Below are positions 26,304 to 35,575 of a stretch of DNA of 64,000 nt, one piece after another. The DNA is from Pseudomonas sp. R84 (GTDB lineage: Bacteria > Pseudomonadota > Gammaproteobacteria > Pseudomonadales > Pseudomonadaceae): NCBI RefSeq assembly GCF_009834515.1, contig NZ_CP019426.1:6155501-6219500 (forward strand). Reading direction: 5' to 3'. Each line of letters begins with the position of its first letter. Position 1 is the stretch's first letter. A program made the position numbers and the translations under genes. The notes under the pieces were generated by a model, which was not told the DNA's origin, did no database searches, and saw only the letters and a list, made by a program, of their open reading frames with translations.

Positions 26304-27277
26304 CCCTGTCGATTGCCGACCCGGATCAAGCGCCGGTGTCCTGGGCGCTCAAATTTACCTTGGGAGACTGGGACAGCCGTGCCTCGGTGCGCAGCAGTAC
26401 CCATGACTACCAATTGCCCGACGATGTGCCGCTGCAGCTGCAAACCCGCCATTGGTTTCCACCGGCGTTTCTGCCTTATCTGGCACACCCGGCTATCCAG
26501 ACGGCGGGGCGTGATGTGTTGCACCGACTGTCAGCCAACCACTTGGTGCACTTTCTCGATTACACCACCCTGCTCGAACACCGCATCGTCAACCGTGCCG
26601 TGGAAGTCATCGTGCACCGCGAACTGCCCATTTACGTGCCTCTGGCGATGAAACATGCGGCCCTGCAGCTCTACACCGACGAAGGTTATCACGCGCTGTT
26701 CTCCAACCATCTCGCAGAACAGATCGCCGCGTTTTACGGGTTCACCGGACGTCCGGTGATTGCGAAGCGCATCACCCGCATGAACGCTCTGATTACCCGC
26801 ACTCCGGAAAAGAACCGCCCACTGGCATGGTTTCTGCTGGGTTTCGTCTCGGAAACCATCATTGCCCGGGAGCTGCTGGACATCTGCCGCGACAGTCTGG
26901 TGTCCAGCGTCAACGACATGCTGCGTGACCATCTGGCCGACGAAGCCCGCCACAGTCGCTACTTCGCCGAAGCGTTCCATTACTTCTGGCTGTCGATGAA
27001 CAGCCGCCAACGCACGTTTGCGAGCAGAACACTGCTGGAAATCATCGGGATTTTTTTCGAGGCGGATGAACGCTGGCTGCAACAGAGTCTGCGAGGAGCC
27101 GGCATCGCCGACAGTGACGTGATGGAAATCGTCGGCGGCATGGCCACGGTGCAGGCCAATCGCGCGCGTGCACGATCAGGTTCCATCGCCACGCTGGATG
27201 CACTACGCAAGGCTGGTTTTTTCGCACTTCCCCATAACCAGAAGCTCTTTGCCAAGGCAGGACTGATCGATGGATAA
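26300..27277 (+). CDS. AurF-type diiron oxygenase
   Basis: The 325-residue protein matches the p-aminobenzoate N-oxygenase (AurF) family. All seven iron ligands expected from AurF can be placed: Glu93, Glu128 and His131 (in DEGYH), Glu185 (in SETII), then His211, Glu215 and His218 (in HLADEARH), with the same internal spacing apart from a small shift in the middle. AurF-like enzymes oxidise amines to hydroxylamines or nitro groups; others act in pyrazine N-oxide pathways. The substrate here is unknown. It is translationally coupled on both sides (4-base overlap with the SagB-like gene, 8-base with the MFS gene). Confidence 0.9.
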   Translation: MTLSIADPDQAPVSWALKFTLGDWDSRASVRSSTHDYQLPDDVPLQLQTRHWFPPAFLPYLAHPAIQTAGRDVLHRLSANHLVHFLDYTTLLEHRIVNRAVEVIVHRELPIYVPLAMKHAALQLYTDEGYHALFSNHLAEQIAAFYGFTGRPVIAKRITRMNALITRTPEKNRPLAWFLLGFVSETIIARELLDICRDSLVSSVNDMLRDHLADEARHSRYFAEAFHYFWLSMNSRQRTFASRTLLEIIGIFFEADERWLQQSLRGAGIADSDVMEIVGGMATVQANRARARSGSIATLDALRKAGFFALPHNQKLFAKAGLIDG

Positions 27278-28502
27278 AGGAAAATCCGAAGCAACCACCC
27301 GGCAACGCCGCGCCGCTGTCAGCCTGTTGCTGGCCATGGTGCTGTTGGGCGTATTTCCGCTGGATGTTTTGCTTCCTTCATTTCCAGCTCTCGCGGCGCA
27401 TTTTCTCAGATCACCGGCAGACATCGCGCTGTCCATCAGTCTGTTTGCTGTGGGGATCGCATTTGCTCAGGTTCTGATCGGCCCCCTCTCGGACGTGATC
27501 GGACGCAAGGGCTTGTTACTCGCCGGCATGAGCGTATCGATACTGGGTGCGCTCGGTTGCGTGATGACCTCCGATTACCCGCTATTTCTCATATTCCGGG
27601 TGATGCAGGCCCTGGGATGTGGATGTTTCGTACTGTCCCAGGCGCTTGTGCAGGATCTGTTCGAAGGTGAGGAACGCGACCGTTTGCGTATCCTGATGGT
27701 CACGGCCACCGGGATCTTTATCTCGGTGTCGCCGTTGGCCGGCACCTTTCTTCAGGCCTCACTCGGTTGGCGCGGCAGCTTCTGGGTGTTTACCGCGCTG
27801 TCCGCAACGGTGCTGATCAAGGCCTGGCTGTTTTTACCGAACAGCCGACCGGCCTACAGCGGCACACGGCTCGGTTTCATTCAGTCCTACCGCCGCGTGC
27901 TGGGGGATTTCGAGTTTGTCGGCTACTGGCTGATTTCAGCGTTCGCTTTCGCCTGCCACTTCTCGTTCATCGTGATTTCGCCGCTGATTTTCATGGATCA
28001 ATTGGAGCTGGCGCCCTATGACTTTTCACTGATCCTGCTGGTTTACGGCGCTGCCTATGTAGTCGGTGGCATCCTTGCCGCCGTACTCAATCGACGCATC
28101 ACGCCGGTTCAGCAAATCCTCACCGGGCTGAGCCTGATACTGCTGTCGGGGCTGGCGATGCTGTACCTGGCGGCCAATCATGCGCTGGCGCCGGCCACTG
28201 TGTTGATCCCGATGCTGATCTGCACGGCGGGCACCACCATTGCCCGCCCCGCCGCCACCTCTCGGGCCATGGGCCTGTTTCCTGAGAGCGCCGGGACGTC
28301 GGCCTCGGCGGGCAGTACGATCATCTTTATTTGTGGCGGGCTTATCAGCGCATTGATCAGCCTCAGCCCAGCCAATCTGCAATCGACGCTGGGCTACAGC
28401 TTTGTGTTGCTGAGCGCGACAGCGCTGGTGCTGAACAACAGGCTCAGCCGCCGCGCAAGAAACGTTGAAGCCAATGTCGTTGCACAGACCGGCGGTGATT
28501 AA
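27270..28502 (+). CDS. MFS exporter, Bcr/CflA drug-resistance type
   Basis: The 410-residue protein has about 12 membrane helices and the DHA1 motifs: LDVLLPSFPALAAHF in helix 1, the loop GPLSDVIGRKGLLLAG between helices 2 and 3, and FRVMQALGCGCFVLSQALVQDL. Bcr/CflA transporters expel small antibiotics and dipeptides. As last gene of the coupled set it probably exports the product or gives self-protection. The start lies inside the preceding gene. Confidence 0.9.
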   Translation: MDKGKSEATTRQRRAAVSLLLAMVLLGVFPLDVLLPSFPALAAHFLRSPADIALSISLFAVGIAFAQVLIGPLSDVIGRKGLLLAGMSVSILGALGCVMTSDYPLFLIFRVMQALGCGCFVLSQALVQDLFEGEERDRLRILMVTATGIFISVSPLAGTFLQASLGWRGSFWVFTALSATVLIKAWLFLPNSRPAYSGTRLGFIQSYRRVLGDFEFVGYWLISAFAFACHFSFIVISPLIFMDQLELAPYDFSLILLVYGAAYVVGGILAAVLNRRITPVQQILTGLSLILLSGLAMLYLAANHALAPATVLIPMLICTAGTTIARPAATSRAMGLFPESAGTSASAGSTIIFICGGLISALISLSPANLQSTLGYSFVLLSATALVLNNRLSRRARNVEANVVAQTGGD

Positions 28503-28769
28503 ACCCGCCGGTCGTCATCCCACACACGCCGTCTGCACTGGAACAATGCTTTGCGCCATTCCCTCCAGACGCCAGCGGTGTAGAATCGACTGATTCATCG
28601 CCATTCATCCCCCGGCGGGTTTATGAGCTCAGGCTGAGACCAGCGGCGATCCCGCAACGTCATCGGCAACTTCACGGACACACGGTCATTTCTGAGTGTT
28701 CCAGACGTCAATAGAAGCTCACTCCCCTTTTGCACCTGTTAGTAAGTGATTAGCCGCCCGGAGTGTTCC

Positions 28770-30611
28770 ATGCCAGATTACCGTTCGAAAACATCCACCC
28801 ACGGCCGCAACATGGCCGGTGCCCGCGCATTGTGGCGCGCCACGGGGATGAAAGATGACGACTTCAAAAAGCCGATCATCGCCATTGCCAACTCGTTCAC
28901 CCAGTTCGTACCGGGCCACGTGCACCTGAAGGATCTGGGCCAACTGGTCGCCCGTGAAATCGAACGCGCCGGTGGCGTAGCGAAAGAATTCAACACCATT
29001 GCCGTGGATGACGGCATCGCCATGGGCCACGACGGCATGCTGTATTCGCTGCCGAGCCGCGAGATCATCGCTGACTCCGTCGAGTACATGGTCAACGCCC
29101 ACTGCGCCGACGCCATCGTCTGCATCTCCAACTGCGACAAGATCACCCCGGGCATGCTGATGGCTGCCTTGCGCCTGAACATACCGGTGATCTTCGTTTC
29201 CGGCGGCCCGATGGAAGCCGGCAAGACCAAACTCGCCTCCCACGGCCTCGACCTCGTCGATGCCATGGTGATCGCCGCCGACGAAAGCGCTTCTGACGAG
29301 AAAGTCGCTGAGTACGAGCGTAGCGCATGCCCGACTTGCGGCTCGTGCTCCGGCATGTTCACCGCCAACTCGATGAACTGCCTGACCGAAGCACTGGGTC
29401 TGGCACTGCCGGGCAACGGTTCGACCCTCGCCACCCACAGCGATCGCGAACAACTGTTCCTGCAGGCCGGCCGTACCATCGTTGAGCTGTGCAAACGCTA
29501 CTACGGCGAAAACGACGAATCGGTATTGCCGCGCAACATTGCCAACTTCAAGGCGTTCGAGAACGCGATGATGCTCGACATCGCCATGGGCGGTTCGACC
29601 AACACCATCCTGCACTTGCTCGCTGCTGCCCAAGAGGCGGAAATCGAGTTCGACCTGCGCGACATCGACCGTCTTTCGCGCACCGTTCCACAGCTGTGCA
29701 AGGTTGCGCCGAACATCCAGAAGTACCACATGGAAGACGTGCACCGCGCCGGCGGTATCTTCAGCATCCTCGGTTCACTGGCCCGTGGCGGTCTGCTGCA
29801 CACCGACCTGCCGACCGTGCACAGCCGCAGCATGGAAGAAGCCATCGCCAAGTGGGACATCACCCAGACCACCGATGAAGCGGTGCATCACTTCTTCAAG
29901 GCCGGCCCTGCCGGTATCCCGACGCAGACGGCGTTCAGCCAGTCGACCCGCTGGGAAACTTTGGATGACGACCGTGAAAACGGCTGCATCCGCAGCTTCG
30001 AGCACGCCTATTCGCAAGAAGGTGGCCTGGCCGTACTGTACGGCAACATCGCCCTCGATGGCTGCGTGGTGAAAACCGCCGGCGTTGACGAGTCGATTCA
30101 CGTTTTCGAAGGCAACGCGAAGATCTTCGAAAGCCAGGACAGCGCCGTACGCGGCATCCTCGCTGACGAAGTGAAGGCGGGCGACATCGTCATCATTCGC
30201 TACGAAGGCCCGAAAGGCGGCCCGGGCATGCAGGAAATGCTCTACCCGACGTCGTACCTGAAATCCAAAGGTCTTGGCAAAGCCTGCGCGCTGCTCACCG
30301 ACGGGCGTTTCTCTGGTGGTACATCCGGTCTGTCGATCGGTCACGCTTCACCAGAAGCAGCAGCCGGCGGCGCGATCGGCCTGGTGCAGGACGGCGACAA
30401 AGTGCTGATCGACATTCCGAACCGCTCGATCAACCTGTTGGTCAGCGACGAAGAACTGGCCGCACGCCGCGCCGAGCAGGACAAGAAAGGCTGGAAACCG
30501 GTCGAGATTCGTCCACGCAAAGTAACCACCGCCCTCAAGGCTTACGCCTTGCTGGCGACCAGCGCCGACAAAGGTGCTGTGCGTAACAAAGCGATGCTCG
30601 ACGGGCTGTAA
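28770..30611 (+). CDS. ilvD: Dihydroxy-acid dehydratase
   Basis: IlvD dehydrates dihydroxy-acids to 2-oxo acids in valine, leucine and isoleucine synthesis. The 613-residue protein is full length, with the iron-sulfur cysteine motifs [10 protein letters not shown] and [20 protein letters not shown], the phosphate/Mg region [13 protein letters not shown], and [19 protein letters not shown] 28770 follows GGAG. It is monocistronic, ending at a terminator. The 267 bases upstream separate it from the accessory cluster and hold no recognisable riboswitch. Confidence 0.97.
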   Translation: MPDYRSKTSTHGRNMAGARALWRATGMKDDDFKKPIIAIANSFTQFVPGHVHLKDLGQLVAREIERAGGVAKEFNTIAVDDGIAMGHDGMLYSLPSREIIADSVEYMVNAHCADAIVCISNCDKITPGMLMAALRLNIPVIFVSGGPMEAGKTKLASHGLDLVDAMVIAADESASDEKVAEYERSACPTCGSCSGMFTANSMNCLTEALGLALPGNGSTLATHSDREQLFLQAGRTIVELCKRYYGENDESVLPRNIANFKAFENAMMLDIAMGGSTNTILHLLAAAQEAEIEFDLRDIDRLSRTVPQLCKVAPNIQKYHMEDVHRAGGIFSILGSLARGGLLHTDLPTVHSRSMEEAIAKWDITQTTDEAVHHFFKAGPAGIPTQTAFSQSTRWETLDDDRENGCIRSFEHAYSQEGGLAVLYGNIALDGCVVKTAGVDESIHVFEGNAKIFESQDSAVRGILADEVKAGDIVIIRYEGPKGGPGMQEMLYPTSYLKSKGLGKACALLTDGRFSGGTSGLSIGHASPEAAAGGAIGLVQDGDKVLIDIPNRSINLLVSDEELAARRAEQDKKGWKPVEIRPRKVTTALKAYALLATSADKGAVRNKAMLDGL

Positions 30612-30631
30612 GCGTCAAATCGCCGAAACAA

Positions 30632-30662
30632 AAATGCCCCGCCAAGTGCGGGGCATTTTTTT
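30632..30662 (+). terminator. Intrinsic terminator of ilvD
   Basis: An 11-bp stem AAATGCCCCGC / GCGGGGCATTT around CAAGT is followed by further T residues; the A run on the left makes it usable in both directions. Confidence 0.95.
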
Positions 30663-30698
30663 GTCTGACCGAAATCCCAACGTCACTGCAGATCAAAC

Positions 30699-30787
30699 TG
30701 TGGGAGAGAGCCTGCTCGCGAATGCGGTATGTCAGAAACACAGATGGCGACTGACACTACGCTTTCGCGAGCAGGCTCGCTCCCACA
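30699..30787. repeat. REP doublet A7 (long-spacer form)
   Basis: Units at 30699-30722 (one mismatch, GAGAGAG) and 30764-30787 with a 41-base spacer holding GTCAG...CTGAC. Confidence 0.9.
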
Positions 30788-30802
30788 TTGGATCGGTGTG
30801 GC

Positions 30803-31864
30803 TTACTGAATTTCCTCAGGCTTGACGATCACCCAGTTCTTGTCCGCCGTCACCGGCAACCCTTCCTTGGCCTGCGCCGCTGCATGCTTGGCCATCATGC
30901 CGTTGAGCTGGGTCATGTATTTGTCTTTGCGGTTGATCCACAAGTGAATGCCGCCCTTGGCCACGTCGACATCGTGGAACAGCATGTAGCCGTCGCTGGT
31001 CGGGGTATCGCCACCCACCAATACCGGTTTTTTCCATTCATCGATGTAGGTGAGGATCGCCGCATGCTTGCCGGCCATCCACGTCGCCGGGGTCCACAGA
31101 TACGGGGTCAGTTCGAGGCCGAGGTTGGCCTTCTCGTCATATTTGCCGGCGGTAATCTGCTTGCGTGCCGTGGTCAGTTCGTTGGTCTCGCGGTTCTTCA
31201 GCAGGGTGGTCACGCCGATGACGTTCTGCGGTTTGACGTTGTAGCCGTACTTCGGATCCGCCGCGACCATACGCACCAGTTCTTCCGAGGCGGCGGTCAT
31301 CACGTAGACCTCGATGCCGTTCTCCATCAGCTTGTTGTATAGCTCTTGCTGGCCGGTGAAGATCTTCGGCGGATTGACGTCGAGTTTCTTGACCACATCG
31401 CCTTCGTAGTAAGTCGCCGGCACCGGCTTGCCCGAAGCCATCAGCTCATCGATGTAGCCTTTGAGTTCCTTGAGGGTGAAACCGGAGAACACCTGCGCCA
31501 CCCACGGGTAGCAGACCATGTCGTCGACTTCGCAGAGCCGGTAGTAGTAACTGAACAGGCTTTCCTTGTGGTCGGCGGTGTCCTTGAACGGCATCAGTTT
31601 CAGAGAGGGATCGAGTTTGTCGCGGGTGATCAGGCCCTTGTTTTCCATGAACGGTAACAACGACTCTTCGAGGTCGTAGCGGTAACTGGTGTTGTCCATG
31701 TCGAACACCGCGTAGTTACCCTTGTTGGCGTTGGCGGCGATCATCGCGTCCAGCGCCTTGGCCTGATCGGCCGGCCAGTGTTTCAGGTCGGTGGCGAACG
31801 CCTGAGTGGCCAGGCCCATGCCCACCGTCAGTGCGACAGCCAGAAATTTCGGTGCGAACTTCAT
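30803..31864 (-). CDS. pchP: Phosphorylcholine phosphatase
   Basis: The 353-residue secreted HAD phosphatase has a signal peptide (FLAVALTVGMGLATQAFA) and the catalytic DxDNT motif in YAVFDMDNTSYRYDLEE, then VYVMTAASEELVRMVAA (motif II) and VLVGGDTPTSDGYML (motif IV). This matches Pseudomonas PchP, which removes phosphate from phosphorylcholine in the periplasm and so feeds choline catabolism after phospholipase C. Length agrees. In P. aeruginosa it is induced by choline through GbdR; I cannot show that here. Confidence 0.9.
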   Translation of the reverse strand: MKFAPKFLAVALTVGMGLATQAFATDLKHWPADQAKALDAMIAANANKGNYAVFDMDNTSYRYDLEESLLPFMENKGLITRDKLDPSLKLMPFKDTADHKESLFSYYYRLCEVDDMVCYPWVAQVFSGFTLKELKGYIDELMASGKPVPATYYEGDVVKKLDVNPPKIFTGQQELYNKLMENGIEVYVMTAASEELVRMVAADPKYGYNVKPQNVIGVTTLLKNRETNELTTARKQITAGKYDEKANLGLELTPYLWTPATWMAGKHAAILTYIDEWKKPVLVGGDTPTSDGYMLFHDVDVAKGGIHLWINRKDKYMTQLNGMMAKHAAAQAKEGLPVTADKNWVIVKPEEIQ

Positions 31865-31911
31865 AAGCCTCTTCTCCCTGATTCAAAGAGATCGACGCTA
31901 ACAAATAAGTG

Positions 31912-31930
31912 TGACAGTCCTCGTCTGTCA
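31912..31930. promoter_or_regulatory. Inverted repeat upstream of pchP
   Basis: TGACAG (31912-31917) and CTGTCA (31925-31930) form a 6-bp dyad 48 bases before the pchP start codon. It may be an operator; the binding protein is unknown. Confidence 0.3.
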
Positions 31931-32103
31931 GCGACCGCCCGCGTCCCTATTGCGCCAGATGCATTGCCGAGAGCGACACAGGCTTATTCCAAAAACGACG
32001 GACCACCTGCGATTTCGGTATTAATTCATTGCAAATCAAGCTGTTAGGCTTACCGGTTCGCAGCAGCCCCGGAAGGCTGTTGGCAAGTCTTTCTGGAGTT
32101 CTC

Positions 32104-33495
32104 ATGAATCTACCGTTGATTCTCAACCTGCTGGTGTTCCTCGCCCTGCTCTTCGGTCTGGCACAGACCCGCCGCACCACGTGGAGCCTGGCGAAAAAAG
32201 TCCTGCTCGCACTGGTGCTCGGCGTGGCGTTCGGCGTAGCGCTGCACACCGTTTACGGTGCCGGCAACCCGGTGCTGAAAGCCTCGATCGGTTGGTTCGA
32301 TCTGGTCGGCAACGGTTACGTGCAGTTGCTGCAAATGATCGTCATCCCGCTGGTGTTCGCCTCGATCCTCAGCGCCGTAGCACGCCTGCACAACGCTTCG
32401 TCGTTGGGCAAGATCAGCTTCCTGACCATCGGCACCCTGCTGTTCACCACCGCGATTGCGGCGCTGATCGGCATCGGCCTGACCAATCTGTTCGGCCTCA
32501 CCGCCGAAGGTCTGGTCGCCGGCACCCAGGAAATGGCCCGTCTGCAAACCATTCAGACCGACTACGCCGGCAAGGTCGCCGACCTGAATGTGCCGCAACT
32601 GCTACTGTCGTTCATCCCGCAAAACCCGTTTGCCGATCTGGCGCGGGCCAAGCCAACCTCGATCATCAGCGTGGTGATTTTCGCCGCGTTCCTCGGGGTC
32701 GCAGCGCTGCAACTGCTCAAGGATGACGTCGAGAAAGGTCAGAAAGTGATCAACGCCATCGACACCCTGCAAGCCTGGGTGATGCGCCTGGTGCGTCTGG
32801 TGATGAGACTGACCCCATACGGCGTGCTGGCGCTGATGACCAAAGTGGTCGCCGGTTCCAACCTGCAAGACATCATCAAACTAGGCAGTTTTGTGGTGGT
32901 GTCGTACCTCGGTCTGGGCCTGATGTTCGTCGTTCACGGTTTGCTGGTATCGGCGGCGGGTATCAACCCGTTGCGCTTCTTCCGCAAGATCTGGCCCGTG
33001 CTGACGTTCGCGTTCACCAGCCGCTCCAGCGCCGCGAGCATTCCGCTGAGCATTGAAGCGCAGACCCGGCGTCTGGGGATTCCGCAGTCAGTGGCGAGTT
33101 TTGCTGCGTCGTTCGGTGCGACGATTGGCCAGAACGGTTGCGCGGGCCTGTACCCGGCGATGTTGGCGGTGATGGTTGCGCCAACCGTGGGTATCAACCC
33201 GCTGGATCCGCTGTGGATCGCGACGCTGGTGGCGATTGTGACGTTGAGTTCGGCGGGTGTGGCCGGGGTCGGTGGCGGCGCGACGTTCGCGGCACTGATC
33301 GTGCTGCCGGCGATGGGCTTGCCGGTGTCACTGGTGGCGTTGCTGATTTCGGTTGAGCCGCTGATCGACATGGGTCGCACGGCGTTGAACGTGAGTGGTT
33401 CGATTACGGCTGGCGCAATTACCAGTCAGGTGATGCAGCAGACGGATAAAGCGTTGCTGGATGCTGATGAGCATGCGGAGTTGGCGCAGGCTTAA
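32104..33495 (+). CDS. tcyP: L-cystine:sodium/proton symporter, TcyP/YdjN type
   Basis: The 463-residue dicarboxylate/amino-acid:cation symporter closely follows E. coli YdjN/Tcy[24 protein letters not shown] start, [29 protein letters not shown], and the substrate-binding segments [22 protein letters not shown] and [22 protein letters not shown]. It is therefore more likely a cystine importer than a C4-dicarboxylate carrier. ATG 32104 behind CTGGAG gives the same length as YdjN; the frame extends 25 codons upstream. Confidence 0.9.
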   Translation: MNLPLILNLLVFLALLFGLAQTRRTTWSLAKKVLLALVLGVAFGVALHTVYGAGNPVLKASIGWFDLVGNGYVQLLQMIVIPLVFASILSAVARLHNASSLGKISFLTIGTLLFTTAIAALIGIGLTNLFGLTAEGLVAGTQEMARLQTIQTDYAGKVADLNVPQLLLSFIPQNPFADLARAKPTSIISVVIFAAFLGVAALQLLKDDVEKGQKVINAIDTLQAWVMRLVRLVMRLTPYGVLALMTKVVAGSNLQDIIKLGSFVVVSYLGLGLMFVVHGLLVSAAGINPLRFFRKIWPVLTFAFTSRSSAASIPLSIEAQTRRLGIPQSVASFAASFGATIGQNGCAGLYPAMLAVMVAPTVGINPLDPLWIATLVAIVTLSSAGVAGVGGGATFAALIVLPAMGLPVSLVALLISVEPLIDMGRTALNVSGSITAGAITSQVMQQTDKALLDADEHAELAQA

Positions 33496-33520
33496 GCTCT
33501 TTTTTGCCTGATCCGGCCTC

Positions 33521-33580
33521 TTCGCAAGCAGGCTCGCTCCCACATAGGAATGCGTTTCCCCTGTGGGAGCGAGCTTGCTC
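33521..33580. repeat. REP doublet A8 (short-spacer form, eroded right unit)
   Basis: Units start at 33521 (TTCGCAAGCAGGC) and 33562 (TGTGGGAGCGAGCTTGCTC), with a 17-base spacer. The right unit loses the match after TTGCTC. Confidence 0.8.
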
Positions 33581-33603
33581 CGGGCGGCGTTCCGACGAAG
33601 CTC

Positions 33604-34116
33604 TTAGGCTTTCTCCCAAACCTCAAAGCTGTACGCGGGTTTGTCGCCCTCAGCTGGATTCGGCACATTCGACACCAGCTTCCACTGGTTCAGATCAAAC
33701 TCCGGAAACCACGCATCCCCTTCCGGGCTCAGCGCCACGCGAGTCAGATACAGTCGATCCGCCTGCGCCAGCCCTTGCGCGTACAACTGCGCGCCGCCAA
33801 TCAGCATCAGCTCATCAACGCCCTGTTCCTTTGCCCATTCCTCGGCGCGAACCACCGCGGCTTCCAGCGACGGATAAACCTCGGCACCTTCGAGCACCAG
33901 ATCGGCCTGACGGCTGACCACGATGTTCAAACGCCCGGGCAACGGCCGACCAAGCGAATCCCAGGTCTTGCGGCCCATGATGATCGGCTTACCCAAGGTC
34001 GTGGCCTTGAAGTATTTGAAGTCCCCCGGCAGGTGCCAGGGCATGCTGTTGTCGACGCCGATCACGCGGTTTTCACCGAGGGCTGCGATCAGGCTGAGAG
34101 GGAGTGATTTAGTCAT
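33604..34116 (-). CDS. folA: Dihydrofolate reductase
   Basis: FolA reduces dihydrofolate with NADPH. The 170-residue protein shows LSLIAALGENRVIGVDNSMPWHLPGDFKYFKATTLG with the catalytic Asp, IIMGRKTWDSLGRPLPGR, and LMLIGGAQLYAQ for NADPH binding. ATG 34116 gives the standard length; 22 more codons are open upstream. It is the partner in folate recycling of thyA further along the window. Confidence 0.97.
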   Translation of the reverse strand: MTKSLPLSLIAALGENRVIGVDNSMPWHLPGDFKYFKATTLGKPIIMGRKTWDSLGRPLPGRLNIVVSRQADLVLEGAEVYPSLEAAVVRAEEWAKEQGVDELMLIGGAQLYAQGLAQADRLYLTRVALSPEGDAWFPEFDLNQWKLVSNVPNPAEGDKPAYSFEVWEKA

Positions 34117-34201
34117 GCCGGCGAGGATACCAGAGCCACGCTTACCCCGATAAGCGCCACAGCGGTTATGCTCAGCGCTCAATTAAGCGACGAGACGCTG
34201 C

Positions 34202-35575
34202 GTGACTGAACTGACTCCACTGCAAAACCTCTGGCTCACCGAGACCGTGCGTCTGCGCGAAGAACATGCCGGTCCCCTGGATGATGTTGAAGCCAATCGA
34301 CTGGCGCGCACGGCCGGCGGTGATCTGTCGGGCCGTATTCAGCGCCGAGCGTTGTGGCTGGCCGAGCGTGACGGGCTGACGGACGCACTCAAACACTGGC
34401 TGCAAGGCGCGCGTCTGGCGCTGGTGTTGCTGATGATCTTCGCGGTCCTGAGCGGCGCTGGTCTGGCCTTCGCTGCGCTGGGGCAAACGCCGGTCAACGT
34501 GTTTTGGGCCTTGGGCAGTCTGCTCGGGCTGAACCTGATTCTGCTGCTGAGCTGGTTGCTGGGCTTGATCTTCGCCGGCGAACACGGCGCCACCCTTGGA
34601 CGATTGTGGCTGTGGCTAAGCGAAAAGATGGCCCGCGACGCCAAAGCCGCGCAACTGGCGCCGGCACTGTTACTAATGCTGCAACGCAAGAAACTCAATC
34701 GCTGGGCACTCGGTACGCTGGTCAACGGCTTGTGGCTGTTGGCGATGCTCAGCGCATTGATTCTGCTGCTGACGCTGATGGCGACCCGGCGCTACGGCTT
34801 CGTCTGGGAAACCACGATTCTCAGCGCCGACACGTTTATCCACGTCACCCACGCGCTCGGTTATCTGCCGTCGCTGCTCGGTTTCAATGTGCCAACCGTG
34901 GAAATGATCCGCGCCAGCGGCGACGGCGCGCTCGACATCGAAAGCGCCCGTCAGGCCTGGGCGACATGGCTGGTTGGCGTGTTGGTCGTGTACGGCGTGC
35001 TGCCGCGTCTGCTGCTGACGCTGTTGTGCTTCTGGCGCTGGAACAGCGGCAAAGCTGCGCTGCGTCTGGACCTTAACCTGCCCGGCTACGCGCAATTGCG
35101 TGAACGTCTGATGCCGACCAGCGAACGCCTCGGCGTCAATGATCCGGAGCCTGCGCAGTTGCATCGCGTCGAAAGCAGCGTCGGCGAACTGGTGAGCGAA
35201 GGCGCGTTGCTGGTCGCCATCGAACTCGACGAACAACGCCCATGGCCGCCCGCGCTGCCGAAAAACGTCAGCAACGCCGGCATTCTCGACAGCCGCGAAT
35301 CGCGGCACAAACTTCTCGAACAATTGAGCCGCTTCCCGCCATCACGTCTGGCCATTGCCTGCGACCCGCGACGCTCGCCGGATCGCGGCAGCCTCGCCTT
35401 GATCGCTGAACTGGCGCGCAGTGCCGGGGAGACGCGCGTCTGGCTGCTGCAAGCGCCGCCCGGCGAAGCACTGGATGCCGAACGCCTCGGCGACTGGCAT
35501 GTCGCCCTGCAACAGCTTGACCTGAAGTTCGCCGATTGCGCGCCGTTGAACTGGCTGGAGACTGGCCATGACTGA
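34202..35575 (+). CDS. DUF2868 membrane protein
   Basis: The 457-residue protein begins at GTG 34202 and has a cytoplasmic N-terminus of about 60 residues, then four to five membrane helices (RLALVLLMIFAVLSGAGLAF, NLILLLSWLLGLIFAG, LWLLAMLSALILLLTLMA, LVGVLVVYGVLPRLLLTLL) and a soluble C-terminal half of about 170 residues. It is always found next to a DUF3482 GTPase in related genomes; here the two overlap by 8 bases. Function is unknown; a membrane anchor or sensor for the GTPase is plausible. Confidence 0.85.
   Translation: MTELTPLQNLWLTETVRLREEHAGPLDDVEANRLARTAGGDLSGRIQRRALWLAERDGLTDALKHWLQGARLALVLLMIFAVLSGAGLAFAALGQTPVNVFWALGSLLGLNLILLLSWLLGLIFAGEHGATLGRLWLWLSEKMARDAKAAQLAPALLLMLQRKKLNRWALGTLVNGLWLLAMLSALILLLTLMATRRYGFVWETTILSADTFIHVTHALGYLPSLLGFNVPTVEMIRASGDGALDIESARQAWATWLVGVLVVYGVLPRLLLTLLCFWRWNSGKAALRLDLNLPGYAQLRERLMPTSERLGVNDPEPAQLHRVESSVGELVSEGALLVAIELDEQRPWPPALPKNVSNAGILDSRESRHKLLEQLSRFPPSRLAIACDPRRSPDRGSLALIAELARSAGETRVWLLQAPPGEALDAERLGDWHVALQQLDLKFADCAPLNWLETGHD

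Noticed and set aside
28615..28769. Possible TPP or other riboswitch before ilvD (contains GGCTGAGACC)
   Set aside because: The rest of the THI box (ACCCTTGAACCTGAT and the AGGGAA end) is missing, and ilvD is not a thiamine gene.
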